Assembly (NCBI RefSeq): GCF_905115235.1
Contig: NC_051852.1
Span: 32,995,199-33,059,198, forward strand
Source of the DNA: Hermetia illucens
Lineage: Eukaryota > Arthropoda > Insecta > Diptera > Stratiomyidae
Reading direction: 5' to 3'
Length of the DNA stretch: 64,000 nucleotides
Numbering within the stretch: the stretch's first letter is position 1; every line of letters starts with the position of its first letter. This document shows positions 11,690 to 24,780 of this stretch, piece by piece. Both the position numbers and the translations under genes were made by a program. The notes below the pieces were generated by a model. The model did not search any database. It had not been told where the DNA came from and worked only from the letters and a program-made list of their open reading frames with translations.

Positions 11690-11990
11690 TTCCAACGTGT
11701 CAAGCCACCGTTGTTTGGGCCGGTCTTTTGATTTTCTCCCATCGAGTGATACTCACACCATACCATACCATACCATAGATCATACTATCCAAAAAGCTCT
11801 CTTGCAAATTTTCCACAATCGGTACAACCCCATATCGATGGCGAATATCCTTATTTCGGATGTAGTCATGGCATGTTACGCCAATGGTCCAACGTAACAT
11901 CTTTGTCTCCATTGCCGCGAGACGCCCTTCATTGCCTTTTATAGTCTGCCAGCACTCATATTTATAGAGGGCAATAGGTTCCGAATATCA
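11690..11990 (-). mobile_element. RTE LINE 3' fragment
   Basis: Minus strand: a METKMLRWT..V block followed by YIRN.DIR.RYGV.PIVE, then an FLDS segment. This is the post-RT C-terminal part of the same RTE family found at 19.8-21 kb and 60.7-62 kb. Only about 300 bases remain. A TATGG pentamer array sits where the family codes RWYGHV. Confidence 0.7.
11758..11777. repeat. (CCATA)n microsatellite
   Basis: Four clean copies of CCATA (TATGG on the minus strand) inside the RTE fragment. Likely expanded from the TGGTATGGTCA-type codons of the RTE RWYGHV motif. Confidence 0.75.
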
Positions 11991-13380
11991 TCTGTCTAGG
12001 GTCATGACATTTCCTTTGCAACATTCACTCTGCCCGCTGTGGTGTCTTTGGGGAGAAAACTTGCTAATTGTTCAACCGCATAATGTTAGCACCTCCATTG
12101 AGAAACTACGGTACCATACTGTGGTTATACAACTATTTTCGCGATCACAATCACACCCAACAGGAAAATCGCCCAAGGAGCCCCATGGAAAATTTCTTGT
12201 TTGCTGCAATCTGCTCATTATCGTGGATTTTCAATTAAAGTGACCAGCATTGGAAAATTTCGGTGAAAATCCTTTTGCTTTCAAAATAGCCCTCCCTCCG
12301 GCTCTATCATAAATCAATTACACACTTTTTCATCTCAATTAATTCCCGGTAAATCTACTAAATCAATTGGATATCATCGCATCCGTGCCTGATTTTTTTT
12401 CAATTATCCATTCCGATGCACGGCGGTACAATATGCCCGGGAGACTACAACATGAGATTGTGTCAACAGGAATAAATTGCAGCCAGAATGCTATTGAAGC
12501 CACCTCCATCCACGGCCAGAAGTAATCGCAACCCTTTGACAACATCGGCCACAACATGCATTTCCCTTCATACTAATATCTACGGATGGTGCCACTGCCG
12601 ATGCTTCTATTCCGCTACAAATTCTGCTGCTGCCACTCCACCTCAAATTCGCCAATCATTCGATGGCGGACTGGTGGTGGTTTGATTTCTATCTGGAACA
12701 TACATTCGAGCGAGGGTCCATACAGCCAACATATGCCAGGATATTTCCGTTCCTAAGTGCCGAATTGCACACCTCCAATATGTGTTCTACGATGATTTTG
12801 ATACAGTTGCGCCCGGTTCATGGCAGGATTGCATCGCGATGTGAATTGTGATCTATTTATGGACAGGAAGGAGTGCTACAAACAAAACCAATGTTCACCG
12901 AGGACAGCGGGAGAAAATACCCAGCATCATCGGTCCAAATCGGAAATGAATCATTTGGCATGGATGCGCACGGACAAGGACAGCGTCATTGGTGGGAAAA
13001 AATCAGCAGAAGGGAAACTGTAGCCTGTAGGCGACACCTGATGATTGGAAATCAGGTGATATATGGAGCGACTAATTTAATCAACTCAGTGCGGAATCAA
13101 CAACCTCCGGGTCATGCAATGTGACTAGGGTGCAATTACCGCGATGTGCACGACTTTTGACCATGTATCGCTAGGAGAGTGTCATCGTATGTAGGGTGCA
13201 AAGTCAGGCAGAATGTGTAGGGGGATGGTAACAGTTCGCAACAGAAAACTGTTTAGAAGATTTTCTTTTTGAATGGTTAACAAACAATTGTTTACTGGAC
13301 TATAAGCTTCTTCGAAATATAATCTTTGTGCACGCTAGGGTAAGACGTCGCTTTTTGCACCCAAAATTCATTTATTTGAA
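11991..13380. other. No gene seen
   Basis: No coding family recognised on either strand. Contains a small perfect hairpin, CACCTGAT (13,035-13,042) and ATCAGGTG (13,051-13,058). Confidence 0.45.
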
Positions 13381-13389
13381 ATGTCCCTT

Positions 13390-14190
13390 CTTAGCTATCA
13401 GGCTAAGGATGTAATCCAGCCCTTTTTGAGAATTTGATATTACCCAGGTTCTATGTTCCTCCCAGTGCCTCGTGCACACCGCCGTAATCCTGTATGCACA
13501 GAAGCTCTTGTGATCGGGTTTTGTTATAAGCGGGCCAAATCCTCTTTGACCTGGCTCCGTGGTAAGCCTTCGTCATCTAAGGCCTGGGCTGCTAAATAGT
13601 GCGAGTAGATTCCACCCTTGACCACCCCCCAACGAGACACTGACAGTACCCGCCGGAGGACTGCCAAGACCAGAGGCCGCCCAGACTTGTTGCGCATTTC
13701 TGCACTGCCCCACCAGCCTGGTAGGTGTGGTCGCTGAGTACAAGGCCTTAATGACTATCAGTCAGAATTGCCATATCACTCTTAGGGCTCGGATTATGTC
13801 CCAGTAATCGACAGGCTTTCAATATCCCCAGTACTTCCGCTTGGGATACACTGAGGAAATCTGGGAGACCATACGACTCGGAGACACTGTGTGCATTCGA
13901 GAAAACCTCCGCACCGACTCCACAGAGGTCAAAATGCTACAAAAAGGAAGCACAGGGCTTCGACTGAAACAATTTCTGGTTACGGTGGCCGGCTGCAAAC
14001 TACGGTGTGATGCGTTTACTGGTGCCATTCCCATTCTGCGAAAGTATTTTCAACAGCTTAAACTACCTATGCTAACCAGGAACAAACGCCAGCGTGAAAC
14101 TACTAAGTGGAGGTATTGTGGAGGCGCTGTAGTATGGAGTCGCTTAGCGAAGATTCGTCCGAGCTCTACACGAAAGTAGCAAAACTCATC
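13390..14190 (-). mobile_element. LINE RNase H fragment (I/R1/LOA group), broken
   Basis: On the minus strand a frame reads CGVGAEVFSNAHSVSES followed by LSVSQAEVLGILKACRLLGH (around 13,830-13,930), the QAE...A core of a LINE-encoded RNase H. It continues frameshifted toward 13,390 with a MAILTDS segment. RNase H of this sort follows the RT in I, R1, LOA and related clades. No adjoining RT was recognised, so the clade is open. Confidence 0.55.
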
Positions 14191-14199
14191 ACGATTGGA

Positions 14200-14630
14200 A
14201 ACAATCCTACCCTCACGCATCACTTCATCTAAAATTTAGCTTGCTAATTCCGGTTACAATGAGGATTTTCCATCAAGAGTTTTTGCTGTCATGTTCTTGT
14301 GTTTGTTCTAAAAAATAGCGATACCCACGTCTGAAGCACGGATGAAGGAACTCCATTTCATCGTGATCGAATTTCAGAAGTGCAGAAATAAGTGTTCAGG
14401 TGCAACCAGCGAAACTTATGGAATCTGTTACAGCAAAAGGAGAGACTTTTGAAGAAACCAAATATATTTCCGAGACGTTGGTACAACTCCAGCAACAAAC
14501 TACATTTTTTGTTATTAGTTAAATAATTTTTTGTAAAGTAAAAACACGTTAAGCCCCAGGAGACGGTGCACAGTTTTTTTAAAAGAAACAAAGTTGGATA
14601 GACTGTGGTCTCTGGCGCTTCCTTGTTTTT
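14200..14630. other. No gene seen
   Basis: Spacer between LINE debris and the second gypsy copy. No coding likeness on either strand. Confidence 0.4.
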
Positions 14631-14639
14631 CCTCATTCT

Positions 14640-16760
14640 GTAGTCAGCATTTGGCTTCGAGTGGTTCCGCTCCGGAATGAGTTCCACCTCGGTCGTGGTG
14701 CCACAAAGGCGGCACGGGTGCCACAGTTTTAGCGACGTTATCCGAATTGTAGGCGCAGTTCACCCTTGCGGGTATCACTACTGATGCCACCCGATTGAAT
14801 CGTACGCTTGTCAGCCTGGACGAGGAGTCGATTGGACTCATCGCTGACATTCTGGAGGAGTGCTCCTACTCGAAATTGAAGGGCCCCCTTCTCAAGTGAC
14901 TGTTGGTAACTAAGTAGGCAAAGGTGTCGTCACCTTAGACGACCGCTCCCCAAACCAACTGCTGCGTGAAATGAAGCAGTTGGACGAGGATAAGGTCGGC
15001 GTTGAGCTTCTGAAATTGCTGTGGTTGCAACGACTTCCGGAAAGCATCCAGGCTTTTGCAGACTCCGGATCTTTGGGGGTGTTAGCACACACTGCTGGCA
15101 AAATCCAGGCACGTTGCAAGTTCACATCTTCAAAAAACTGAACTCGTTCCGTCCTCTGGCAGCGGCAGCCCAGAACGCGGCTCCACGCCGCCTAACAATA
15201 TATGATTCCTTGAGCAAGCGCCATTACCTAGTTGACACAGATGCAGATGTCTCAGTTCTCCCGGTATCGCGAAATCACAAACTGATTCCGCAACAACTCA
15301 AACTAGTGTCGGCAAGCTCATCAATCATACAGACTTACGACTACAGGAAAGTAGACTTCGCCGAACGTTTTCATGGCATTTTGTTGTAGCGGATTTCAGC
15401 AGCTCTATATTAGGTGCAGACCTTTTAAGCCACTATCAATTGCTAGTAGATCTGCAGCATAAGTCTTTTATAGACCCCGTAACTTCGCTCAGGTCTTCAG
15501 GAAAACTTGCTACCTACTCTACTGTCAGTATTTCAATCATTTTTGTAGCTGACCTTCCCATTCGCGGGTTTTTTCAAAAATACAGCAACATAAGTACCAA
15601 CAATAGTCTCTCGCAGTCAGCTAAGCATGATGTACGCACCACACCGAGTCTATTGGCTTTCATATCTTCTCAAAGGTGCGTCCATTACCACACCTGAAAC
15701 TCGCTGTTGCTAAGAAGCAATCCGACACAGTTTTAAAGCAGGGAATTTGCAGACCATCAGATAGCTGCTAGTGTTCTCCTCTACACATGGTTCCAAAGTC
15801 CAACGGCGAATGGAAACCACGTGACAATTACAAGTGTCTGAATGCTCAGACCATTCCAGACAGCTACCGCAAACCACTCATTCACGACTTTGTCCACAAC
15901 CTCGTCAACTGCCGCGTTTTCACACCTTGCCACTTGTGCCACCATCATCTAGATCTAGATATCGTTATGTCTTTTTGTGAGGGACAACGCTTCTGCATGA
16001 CCATGGTCCACCGTTTTTCATGTTGGCTGGAAGTAGCACCATACCCCGATCAAAAAGCCATCACAATTGCCAAAGCGTTCCTTGACACATAGATCTCCAG
16101 GTTCAGCATACCACTTCGGATCACCACATATCAAAGAAAACATCGAACCGAAACATTGAATCGTTTTTTTTTTCAAAAGCTCAGTGGCCTGACGGGCGCA
16201 AACCACATCAGATTTAAAGCGTGCCATCCGCCAGTTAATGAAATGGTTGAAAGTTTTCACCGTCAGCTCAAAGCAGCAATACGGTGTCACAGCAGCCGCT
16301 GTCTTACCTGTCATGTTAGTGGACATTTGCACAGCTTGGAAATAAGCCGCAGAAATCTGACATGGTCAGCCATTACGTCTGCCAGCAAATTTGTTGAGCC
16401 CCCCCCCCTCAAAAACAAGCAGGTATACACGTCTAATTTCGCCTACAAATTAAGACAGCGTTTCAAAATATTACCTGCAATTCAGCAAAAGAACTTCATA
16501 TCCAAAGATTGTCCAAAGAAAATACTCCAACATGCATACCAGGGCCCTTGTTGGGTGATCAGCAGAACCAATAAGGTCTCTAAAGTTGAAATTGTCGGAT
16601 GTATCATCATAGTATCCATCGACCAACTTAAACCAACTTACGAGAGAGAATCCAATCTAGGATCAATAACAGAAAGCCTTCGTGACAATGTACACTCTCG
16701 CGAGAGACATCCGAAAATAGTTCAAGCTACCGTTCAACAGCTTGAAGTCTCCATCTGAAC
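14640..16760 (+). mobile_element. Ty3/gypsy LTR-element fossil, CsRn1-like (copy B)
   Basis: Gag remains (about 14,660-15,150) are followed by a protease segment (VDTDADVSVLP, about 15,230-15,270), a short reverse-transcriptase stretch (SNGEWKPRDNYKCLNAQTIP, about 15,790-15,920) and integrase remains (about 15,990-16,760, ending in a YQGP.WVISRT-type C-terminal domain). Large internal parts are gone and no LTR was found at either end. It is heavily broken. Same branch as copy A but clearly different sequence, so a separate insertion. Confidence 0.75.
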
Positions 16761-16769
16761 GAAATCTGG

Positions 16770-17362
16770 CAAACGGGTTAGATTTCCTGATCGTTACTAG
16801 ACAGGCCCTCAACACTTCAACCATTATAATACCGCAGATTCACAGCTGGCGTGACGACACGGCCAGCTGATTCATCGTAATTTCCTTGCAATCAATCACT
16901 GGCAAAGGCATGTTGTGGTGGTGCACTTCCAGAAACTTACCTGGAGTAAGAAAGTCAGGAACTGCCTGAACTAATTTAATAATCTTTCTTTTCTACGGAA
17001 GTGATCTACTCGTGACAAGTTATCTAATTGCTTGGGCTAAGTGATGATCAGAGTACTCACAGCTCTTACATTGTTGACACTACTGTAAGAAGCAGGTCCG
17101 ATTTTACATTCAAATAACACGTTAAGTTTATATACATGACCTTTTATTAAAATTTTACTGCCAACCATCAACCTCACCTGATAATTCCCAAAATATCACC
17201 AACACACTTCCTGGCACAATATGAGGATAACACGAGTTATGAGAAAGAAATTAAGTTTGATAACCCTCATTCCTAAAGATGTGGTAGACCTAATTCCTCC
17301 AGAAAGAACGAAGCTGAAGGATGCTGTAATGGTTGGTATAACCCTGCAAAACATTATCGTTA
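16770..17362. other. No gene seen
   Basis: Mixed-composition then AT-rich spacer after gypsy copy B. No coding likeness. Confidence 0.45.
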
Positions 17363-17487
17363 AAGTGAAAGATTTGCCTTTGAAGATATTTTCCTTTTTT
17401 CCCTTATTGGCAGCCAATAAAAAGGAAAATATCTTCAAAGGCAACCAATAAAAAGGAAAATATCTTCAAATGCAAATCTTTCACTTT
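17363..17487. repeat. Long hairpin with one arm tandemly duplicated
   Basis: The left arm (17,363-17,400) contains GAAAGATTTGCCTTTGAAG and ATATTTTCC. Its reverse complement appears to the right, but the inner 31 bases are present twice in direct repeat (17,414-17,444 and 17,445-17,475, one mismatch), each starting CCAATAAAAAGG. The outer end of the left arm pairs only after the second copy. A TTATTGG-CAG-CCAATAA inner stem closes the loop. Confidence 0.85.
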
Positions 17488-17499
17488 CAATTTCAGCTA

Positions 17500-19590
17500 A
17501 CTAACTACCTCCTAATTCAAACCATTATTGTGTAGATATTCAATTGGAGAAACTTTTGGCGCTGCTTGGTCAAAGTATCTTTAATTGAGACCGCTATACT
17601 AAACGAATTGTTCATGTCCAGTATCATTATCATGCAGCGCTTGCCGAAGGCCATCTTAATCTGAGGTAGATCTAGGTAATTTGATCACACCAAAACCCAT
17701 ATTGCTGCTGTGATAAGGCTCCTCGATGAACACAGTGAACCCAACTAAAGGGGCTGAAGTAGTGGCATCAAAAGTCTTTTCAAAATTTAATTTTTCCAAC
17801 GAAAAGAAGTCTCCGTTATGGAGTTTAAGCTGAGCGCGAACAAAAACTTGTTTATTGAAGAATACTCGGAAACTTTCTTTTCGCCGATTCGGGATAATCC
17901 CACGTCACATGTAGAAACAAATTCTAAACCAAAATTCTGAGTCTTCTAATAGTCAGCATTCTTTTTGGAGTAGAGTGTATATGCAAGCACATCAAACTTG
18001 AACCCCTTTCGTTCACACCTCGCCTATTTCAAACACCACAGACAAAATGTATCTACTGCATCAAATGGACCAAAATCCTGTACTTGCACCATCACCAACG
18101 TTCGCCATCAGTGTCCTGCATATGACGTCAATGCTGGTAGTAGCTTTTTCCAAAAAAGGATTTTACATCCCTTGTATGACATGAAATTGATGAAACTCAT
18201 ATGGTCCTCCGAGCTCGGATTCATATTTCGACGTCTACAGTTCGCTTCTCGAATTTGTCGATTTTAATGACAGTGTATGAATGTTCAGTTGAGCAAGGAT
18301 GCGACACTACAAGACAAACCACTAAAGAGAGGGTGCAAGGAATGTGATTGGGAGTATAGGCGGCTTTTCGGGTTTGGTTTTGATCACATTGAAGTCTAGC
18401 TTCAGGCTCAGATATAAAGATCTCACTAACAGTTGGCTTGGATGAAGCAATTGGAGGAAACACAGAGGCCTACGAGGGTAAAACTCAATTTATATGCAAG
18501 TTCCAATATGTCGTTAACTTGTATTAGAAAGCGATGGTCCCTAGATTTTTGCTGGTGTAACAGAACATAAGGACTCAATGAATGTTCCTTTGTTAGCTGG
18601 TAACCGAAGTAGCCTTACTTGCATTTTAATTCACTCTTGCATTAATTTTTCACGGTCAATGCACACAATTCTGTTCGAGGATAAGTTTTCAATCCTCGAA
18701 AAATCACCAACAATCTTCAGATACAATTGCAATCTAATGTAAATTTTCACGTGCGTATAAACAATATTTAGTTCCAAGAAAAGGAAAAATATTTATCATA
18801 GCAACCAGAACGGAATTCAATTTGTTTAGGGTTTTCCGAAACCCATTAAACGGTTCCACAGCCTTCCCGCAAAGAACTTTCCGATAGTAATCTCAAAACG
18901 GGGTGTTATGCATGCATAGAAGTACATTATGTCCTTTGTACACCGAACACCATCCTTGCCAATAATACAATGTGTGTTAAATCAGGTTGGCCTTTACTAT
19001 TACCTCGCCTATTACCTTCGTCAGCTTCATAATGAAATGTGTACATTGGAATAATGTAAATATTTTTATAGAGGACGGACCTCAAAAATCATAATAATAA
19101 AAATAATAATAAAATTTACTTGGCATGTCACGTTATGCCATAAATCTGAGCTATCTATTCAACTGATCTATCTCCGGTTCAACATTTTATAGTTTTGGGC
19201 CACGAGGGTTGTTTGTATCTTGGTCAGGTGAGTAAAAATGAAAGGAAATGTTGGCCGGCACCCCTTGGTTGTAGTGTACATTTTCGGTGAGAGGGTGAGA
19301 CTGTTTTGCTCATAAATTTAGTCAGAGCTAAATGTTTCGATTTCAATGTATGAACTTCATTAAGTTTGGGGTTACAGCTTTATTTGAGGTTAAATTTTAT
19401 CTGAATATATTTACTTTAATGGGAGTTATGTTACTTACTGGGCTGGTTAGTTAATATAGTGTGTCACCCGCCTTTCCTTTTCAGTTATGCGGCGCTCTTT
19501 TCGGAAGTTTATTGAAAATACCACTACTTCCTATCAATCGTCTTTCGACTGGCCCTTCAGCTTTTAACGCTGCATCTCATATAGGATCGG
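17500..19590. other. AT-rich DNA, no gene seen
   Basis: No family likeness. An AAT-rich simple repeat lies near 19,089-19,115. Confidence 0.5.
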
Positions 19591-19599
19591 CTTAGAGAT

Positions 19600-19838
19600 A
19601 GACTGAACTAATCACTCGAAGGAGTAATACTCTGCTCACATTCACACTTTGTCCTGAACTGGGACACGATAGTAATATATATCTTCGTCACTTTCGGAAC
19701 TTAGCTCCTTATCAATGAAGTAACGTCCTACAACATATACTTCTCTGGTAGCACGGTGTATTCATTCAAATCAACGAGGTTTTACCGAGTTGAAAGCATT
19801 CATCATATCCAGCAGGGGACTCTTTTGATCCCAATTGC
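19600..19838 (-). mobile_element. R1-clade RT scrap
   Basis: Minus strand: LLDMMNAFNSV near 19,800 corresponds to the R1 palm motif (V/LDVRNAFNS), followed downstream by YFIDKELSSESDEDI, which fits the R1 block YL.DR.L.YE. Broken; it abuts the RTE copy. Confidence 0.5.
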
Positions 19839-19839
19839 C

Positions 19840-21040
19840 GTCGCTAGTTGTCTTTGGCTGCGATACCTACCATAATTTTTATTCCAATCACGTTGGAGCG
19901 ATATTTCCTGACCCCAAATTTCATATCAGATAGAACTGTGTCTTCTCCGGCAATCCAATGGCAATTATTCCTTCCATGATGTTTCTCTACTTTCTTTTTC
20001 TTTGGTCTGTGTCCCGGGGTCAGCTTTGCCCTTTGCCTGATCTGGATGCAGTCGTGTGGATTTGAAATCACCATCCAATGTATCTAGTCTTTCTGGTTTC
20101 CCCCGATCTTTTAGTCGTTTACTATCAACTTTGATGCTGAGACCCATCTAGGCAAATTAACTCCCACTAGCGCGAATTACGTGACCATGCCGTGCAAGGC
20201 GCCTCTATCGAAATTTTTCCACGATTAGTCCCACCCCGTATCGATCACGGATATCCTCATTTCGGTTCTGTGTATTCAAAGAAACACTTTCGCTTTCATT
20301 CCCGCGATACGCCGTTCATTGCCCGCGGAAGCATAGAATGTGAGAGGATACTGCCTTAAATTTTAGATTTAAGACGTTCGTCGATACGTCGGAATACCAC
20401 CTCAAGCAATTTCATAACGAAGTTCTCCATTGGCTGATAGCGTTGACCCAAGATATTTAAATCGCTCATTTCTGGACATGTCAATGCCATTGACAGTGAT
20501 AGTGCCTGTTTCAGTGGAATCGGTCGTCAAAAATTCAGTTTTATTCAGATTAGAATATTAGAATATTAGATGCTAGGAAAGCATCATCTGCATAAAGCAG
20601 TGAAGAGGCCGATGGACGTTGCGTGCGCCATGTGACAATGTCCAAAACAAGAACAAAGAGCAGTGGTGGGAGGAAGCTTCCTTAATGAACACCGAAGGAG
20701 ACACGAAGCAGTTTTGATATGCCCGCCACACTTCGAACGTTACTATTAACAATTTTAACAAGCGCTCGAGTTCCTCTGGTACTAGGTGTTGCCGTAGAGC
20801 ATACTAGATGAATTCTTGGGGCAATCGGTGAAACGCCTTCTCCAGATCCAGAAATGTAATGTATGGTGGACGATCCTTCTTACGGTGTTTTCCCATGAGG
20901 AACTGTGCAGCGTGTATGGTGTCAGTACTTCCGAAGTTCTCGAGAAATTAGGTTTGATTCACAGCTATTAGAACGATTTCGCAAATACGGTTGTCAAGAA
21001 TGCGAATGAACTCCCTTTTTTTCCGATATTGGCTTTCTAG
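19840..21040 (-). mobile_element. RTE-clade LINE, 5'-truncated and broken
   Basis: From right to left on the minus strand: RILDNRICEIV...AVNQTGF (near 20,950-21,020), a GKHRKKDRPPYITFLDLEKAF block (about 20,830-20,900), SLLYADDAFLA (near 20,580, the YADD catalytic motif), and the C-terminal block around LDTLDGDFKSTRLHPDQA (near 20,050-20,090). It is the same family as the plus-strand copy at 60.9-62.0 kb. Stops and frameshifts throughout; the endonuclease is absent. Confidence 0.8.
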
Positions 21041-21059
21041 CCAGTCAAATTGTGTTCTA

Positions 21060-22420
21060 GCTCTCTCAATAACCCGATTGAAGAAATCGCTAGGCCACAG
21101 TGTTGGGTCCCAACTCAGCTCAAATGCATACCCATTTCTTTCGGCAGAATGTCGACTGGGATGATTCTCGTCGATTCTGAGAGCGTTGCGAAACCTCAAA
21201 GCCGTTAGCCGGTGAACCAAGTTCACTTGCTTCCAACTCCGAGAGCTTACAAGTGCCTATGCCCACACACACGATGCATAAACAGAATGAATTGCAGCAC
21301 TCTGACTAGAGCAACCTTCGACAGTGTTTCGGCAGCCAATATCCGGCAACCGTTTTCATGTGCGCAGTGGAACTGGGTGCCTTTTGACATGCAAACTCTA
21401 GGTGCTCTAGTTCAGTTTATCAATCACCGCCAGGTATTTGATAGTCATTTCTGAGACGACCTTATATCCACCAACTTACACTTTTCCAGTGTTCTTCTTT
21501 CTACGGATCGGTATTATCACTGCTTCTGTTTTCTCATCCCGAAGGTCAGCTCAGCTCGTTCTAGCCAGAATGTCACTACTCTCACTGTTTCCGTTCTGTA
21601 GTCACGTCATCCGCAAAGCTCGTGTTCGTAGTCTATTCTATTACGGAAATATAACGCATTTCATTATACACGACTTTCCACAGCAGGGAGCCGAGTACCG
21701 AGATCTGGGGCCCTCTTCGGCCCCGTATCCCCGTACCCTTTAATTCGTACCCAGCTAGTGGAGATGAATGCTTTTTTTACGTATAAAGCAGATACAGCAC
21801 AGCAGCCGTTAGAAATCAGCGAGCATTTTCCCAAATTCGCCACCATTCTAATTGCCTCTTTCATTGAATGGCGCACTGAAAACCATACTGGCGCTTTGGC
21901 AAACCATTGCTGCTTTCAACGATTAGTGAGAGTCTGTTGTAGATGACTCTGTCAAGAAGAAGCCGAAGATGTTAACGAAAAAGTCGGACCTAGACTAGTA
22001 CCAGCCAGAAAGCTCTCCTAGGGATGATATCCAAATGCGGGGCTTTGTGGTCGCCGTTTCCACATCATATTTCCTGTAGCTCCTCCGCAGTTACTGAAGG
22101 TATTACGCATTCATTGAGCTGGACCACCGCTTGATTTCCGCTGTTTTCGTGGTGAGGAAACAGAGCAGCAGGCAGGTAACCTCAGGCGATCTTTACAATT
22201 TTTTATTACCATCCTGTAAGCTCCACCCCAGGAGTTTATATCGGCATGGTGGCACAACTGATAGAGTTCATTCTACTATTTCGAATGGTTTCTTTTCTCT
22301 CATCACGATCGCCGCTGCTGGGGTTTCCTCTAGGCCTCTGGTAAAGTCTCCTTGCCCGGAATCATGTGGATCGCAAATTTGCGATTTCATTGTTCCACCA
22401 CTGGTTAGATTGCTTTGAAT
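21060..22420 (-). mobile_element. R1-clade LINE, broken (R1-B)
   Basis: Minus strand, from 22,420 down: WWNNEIANLR, a VTAEELQEI...NGDHKAPHLDIIP block (near 22,030-22,090), a QISVLGSLLWKVVYNEM block (GVPQGSVLGPLLW in the family, near 21,660-21,720), GYKVVSEMTIKYLAV (near 21,440) and LYASCVW (near 21,270). These occur in R1 ORF2 order. Many frame changes; the C-terminal zinc motif is missing and the RTE copy begins where it stops. Confidence 0.75.
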
Positions 22421-22429
22421 TTACACATC

Positions 22430-23085
22430 ATTATCAACGGCGCGCCTTACTCAAGAACACAAATGCTTTTCCAGTTCGCGCACCTATGGTAAAGGCTTCA
22501 GTTATCAGTCAGACTTTGAAAAAGATGTGCTCACAGACCTCGTAACGAGGAGTTAGCATCAATCCAGACAGAACTGATCTTCTTACCATATTCACCAGTA
22601 ACGCAGAGAGATACCATCTGCGCTGCATAAAAGGTCGAAAACTGTCACTTTCTGCTACATAATGTAAAATATCTAGGACTGGTTTTTGAATATGAATTTA
22701 AATTAGAAACTGAACCTACGTAGAATGACGGATTAAGAAAGAAAGAAATTTAAATTGGGACTGGCAGTAACTACCGATGTAAAAAGAAGAGGCAGCGAAG
22801 AGGAAGGTACAGATGCATGGCGTGGACGATAAAGGGATTGGGGTGTGTCTAACATTTGGTTAGGAAATTAATTTCGTGATGAATAAGGACAGCGTTAATG
22901 TATATTTGGAGTTGTCTTCGTTTTTGTACATCCTGGAGCACTGTCGTTCTCTCAGGTGGAGGCTCTCTATTTAAGAAAGGACCAGAAGATGAAGCAAAAA
23001 ATAAAGTCTGATAAGCTGTTTCTAACAGAACACCTTAATTTTTTAGGACACTGGGGGTTGTATTCTAGGGCGTGATACAGGGATT
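22430..23085. other. No gene seen
   Basis: Spacer between R1-B and the Jockey copy; no clear coding likeness. Confidence 0.4.
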
Positions 23086-23089
23086 TACA

Positions 23090-24780
23090 GGCACCATTTG
23101 TCCGGTTCAGTGATTAGGATTTGGATCTGTACTCGGTTTAGGAAGGTCAACGGCGAACAGGGAAAACGGGGTGGCTGAGGGACTGAACCTTGGGGAGTGC
23201 CTGCTGGACAACCACAAGTGTTGTTGGGATATCCTATCTAGAAAGCTAACGATTAGTTTATAGGCACGCAGATTGAAGTTGAGGATTTCATGAAGCTTAA
23301 AAGTGAGTATCAAGGAAGTCTTATGGTTCATATAGAGTAGAATGTTCGTTTTAAAGACAAGCAACGCATGCTCAACCAAGTCGGGAAGTGTGCAATTGAA
23401 ATAATAGTTCTCATAGATAATGGAGTTAGTGGAACGCTAGAAGATCTTGGAGGAGGATAAAATGATGAAGATTGGTCTGTAGCTATCGGGATTAAGAGGG
23501 TTTTCATTTTTATTGGGTGTGGGTTATACGAGCACTCTTTCAATCAATAAGAAATGGGCGTTGAACAGGCAGTGGTTGATAATGGAGGACAGGAAAGGGA
23601 AATGTTTGGAGCCTATTTTGTTAGGGCTGTGGATGCGATTCTCTGAAGACCTTTCGATTTCCTGTTTTTAGACGCCTGGATCGACGCCGTAACGAGGTTC
23701 AGTGTGACAAATTGGATTTGGGATATTCTCCCGGTGATCCGGATGATTGAGGGAATGTGTGAAGGGGTTTTGTGTAGTTTGAATGTGGTTGAAAGATGGA
23801 GTCGATTGAAGTAGAGAAATTAATTCGGTGATCTCGACTTCGAAAACTTGGGCACGGATATACAATGGGCAGTTTTTTGCTAGGATGTTAGCCTTTTCAG
23901 ATAGGGAGATGGTTTGTTCAATTCAGTGTTGAAAAGGCTTTTCTGGAGGCATTCGATATATAGGGTTTCAATACGTTGACCGATTAACCCGTCTCCACTG
24001 ATGTGGGAGCGCTGTAGAGAATTTCTACTTCTAAATAGTCTTCGCTGAAGAATCCTTTTAAATTTGATATTGTTGGTCACGGTAGTTGAGGAGACCAGTT
24101 TGAATCAATTCATTGCATACTTGCTGAATTACTTCAGTGTCCTGACGAATTGTTCGGTCGATGATGTCGTTTGATACCATGTCGTTGGATGAGATCAGAA
24201 GTAGATCAAGTGTGGACTTGAGAATCCGATTAGTAAGTTTGCGCATCGCCTTCTGGCAATGCAGAACGGTGATGGGGCGGAATGGATGGCTCTTTGGAAA
24301 TTTTGATATCGAGGTTTACAGCATCGTAGTCATTGATGCCGGAACGGTTTCCATGCTAATGATGAATCAATCCAAATATGAGTGATAATGGAAAGTAGGA
24401 AGGCTGAGCAACACTGGTGCCTGACGCTGAGGTCTCCACCTATCATCAGGTAGCAGGAGGAGGAACTGGGCCAGCACAGTAAACTGCATCAACGAAGATC
24501 GAGGATGATTGGGTTTCAAAGGAAATCAAAGTAGCTTTGAGTGATTTGAAGCTGTCAGCGACTTCACACAGCGTCTGCAAATGCTACCGACGGACATGTG
24601 ATTTGTTCAAAGCTAACAATGGTATGGTCAATGGCTTTAACATTTTTGGTGTGTGCTTCGCAAAACGTAGAGTCAAATGTAGCCAGAGGTTCAACTGGAT
24701 ATTCATCCCCTTCGTCACGGCCTGGGCAAAGGCTCAACGCTGGACGCGCCTTCAGTTCTTAGCGATTTCTTGAACCGAAA
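23090..24780 (-). mobile_element. Jockey-like LINE ORF2, broken
   Basis: Minus strand from the right: an endonuclease segment with IGGDLSVRHQC (near 24,420-24,450; GDLN in active enzymes), the linker with LQRRL..RN and SPYLKRLTS (near 23,880-24,070), RT fingers (near 23,400-23,520), and FKLHEILNFNLRAYKLIVSF followed by LFAVDLPKPS (23,110-23,310). The order and the IIKLI-SFL style fit the Jockey clade. No intact frame. Whether ORF1 extends right to about 25,250 is unclear. Confidence 0.65.

Noticed and set aside
13035-13058. 8-bp perfect hairpin as a regulatory element
   Set aside because: Stems this short are expected by chance in 64 kb and nothing nearby supports a role.
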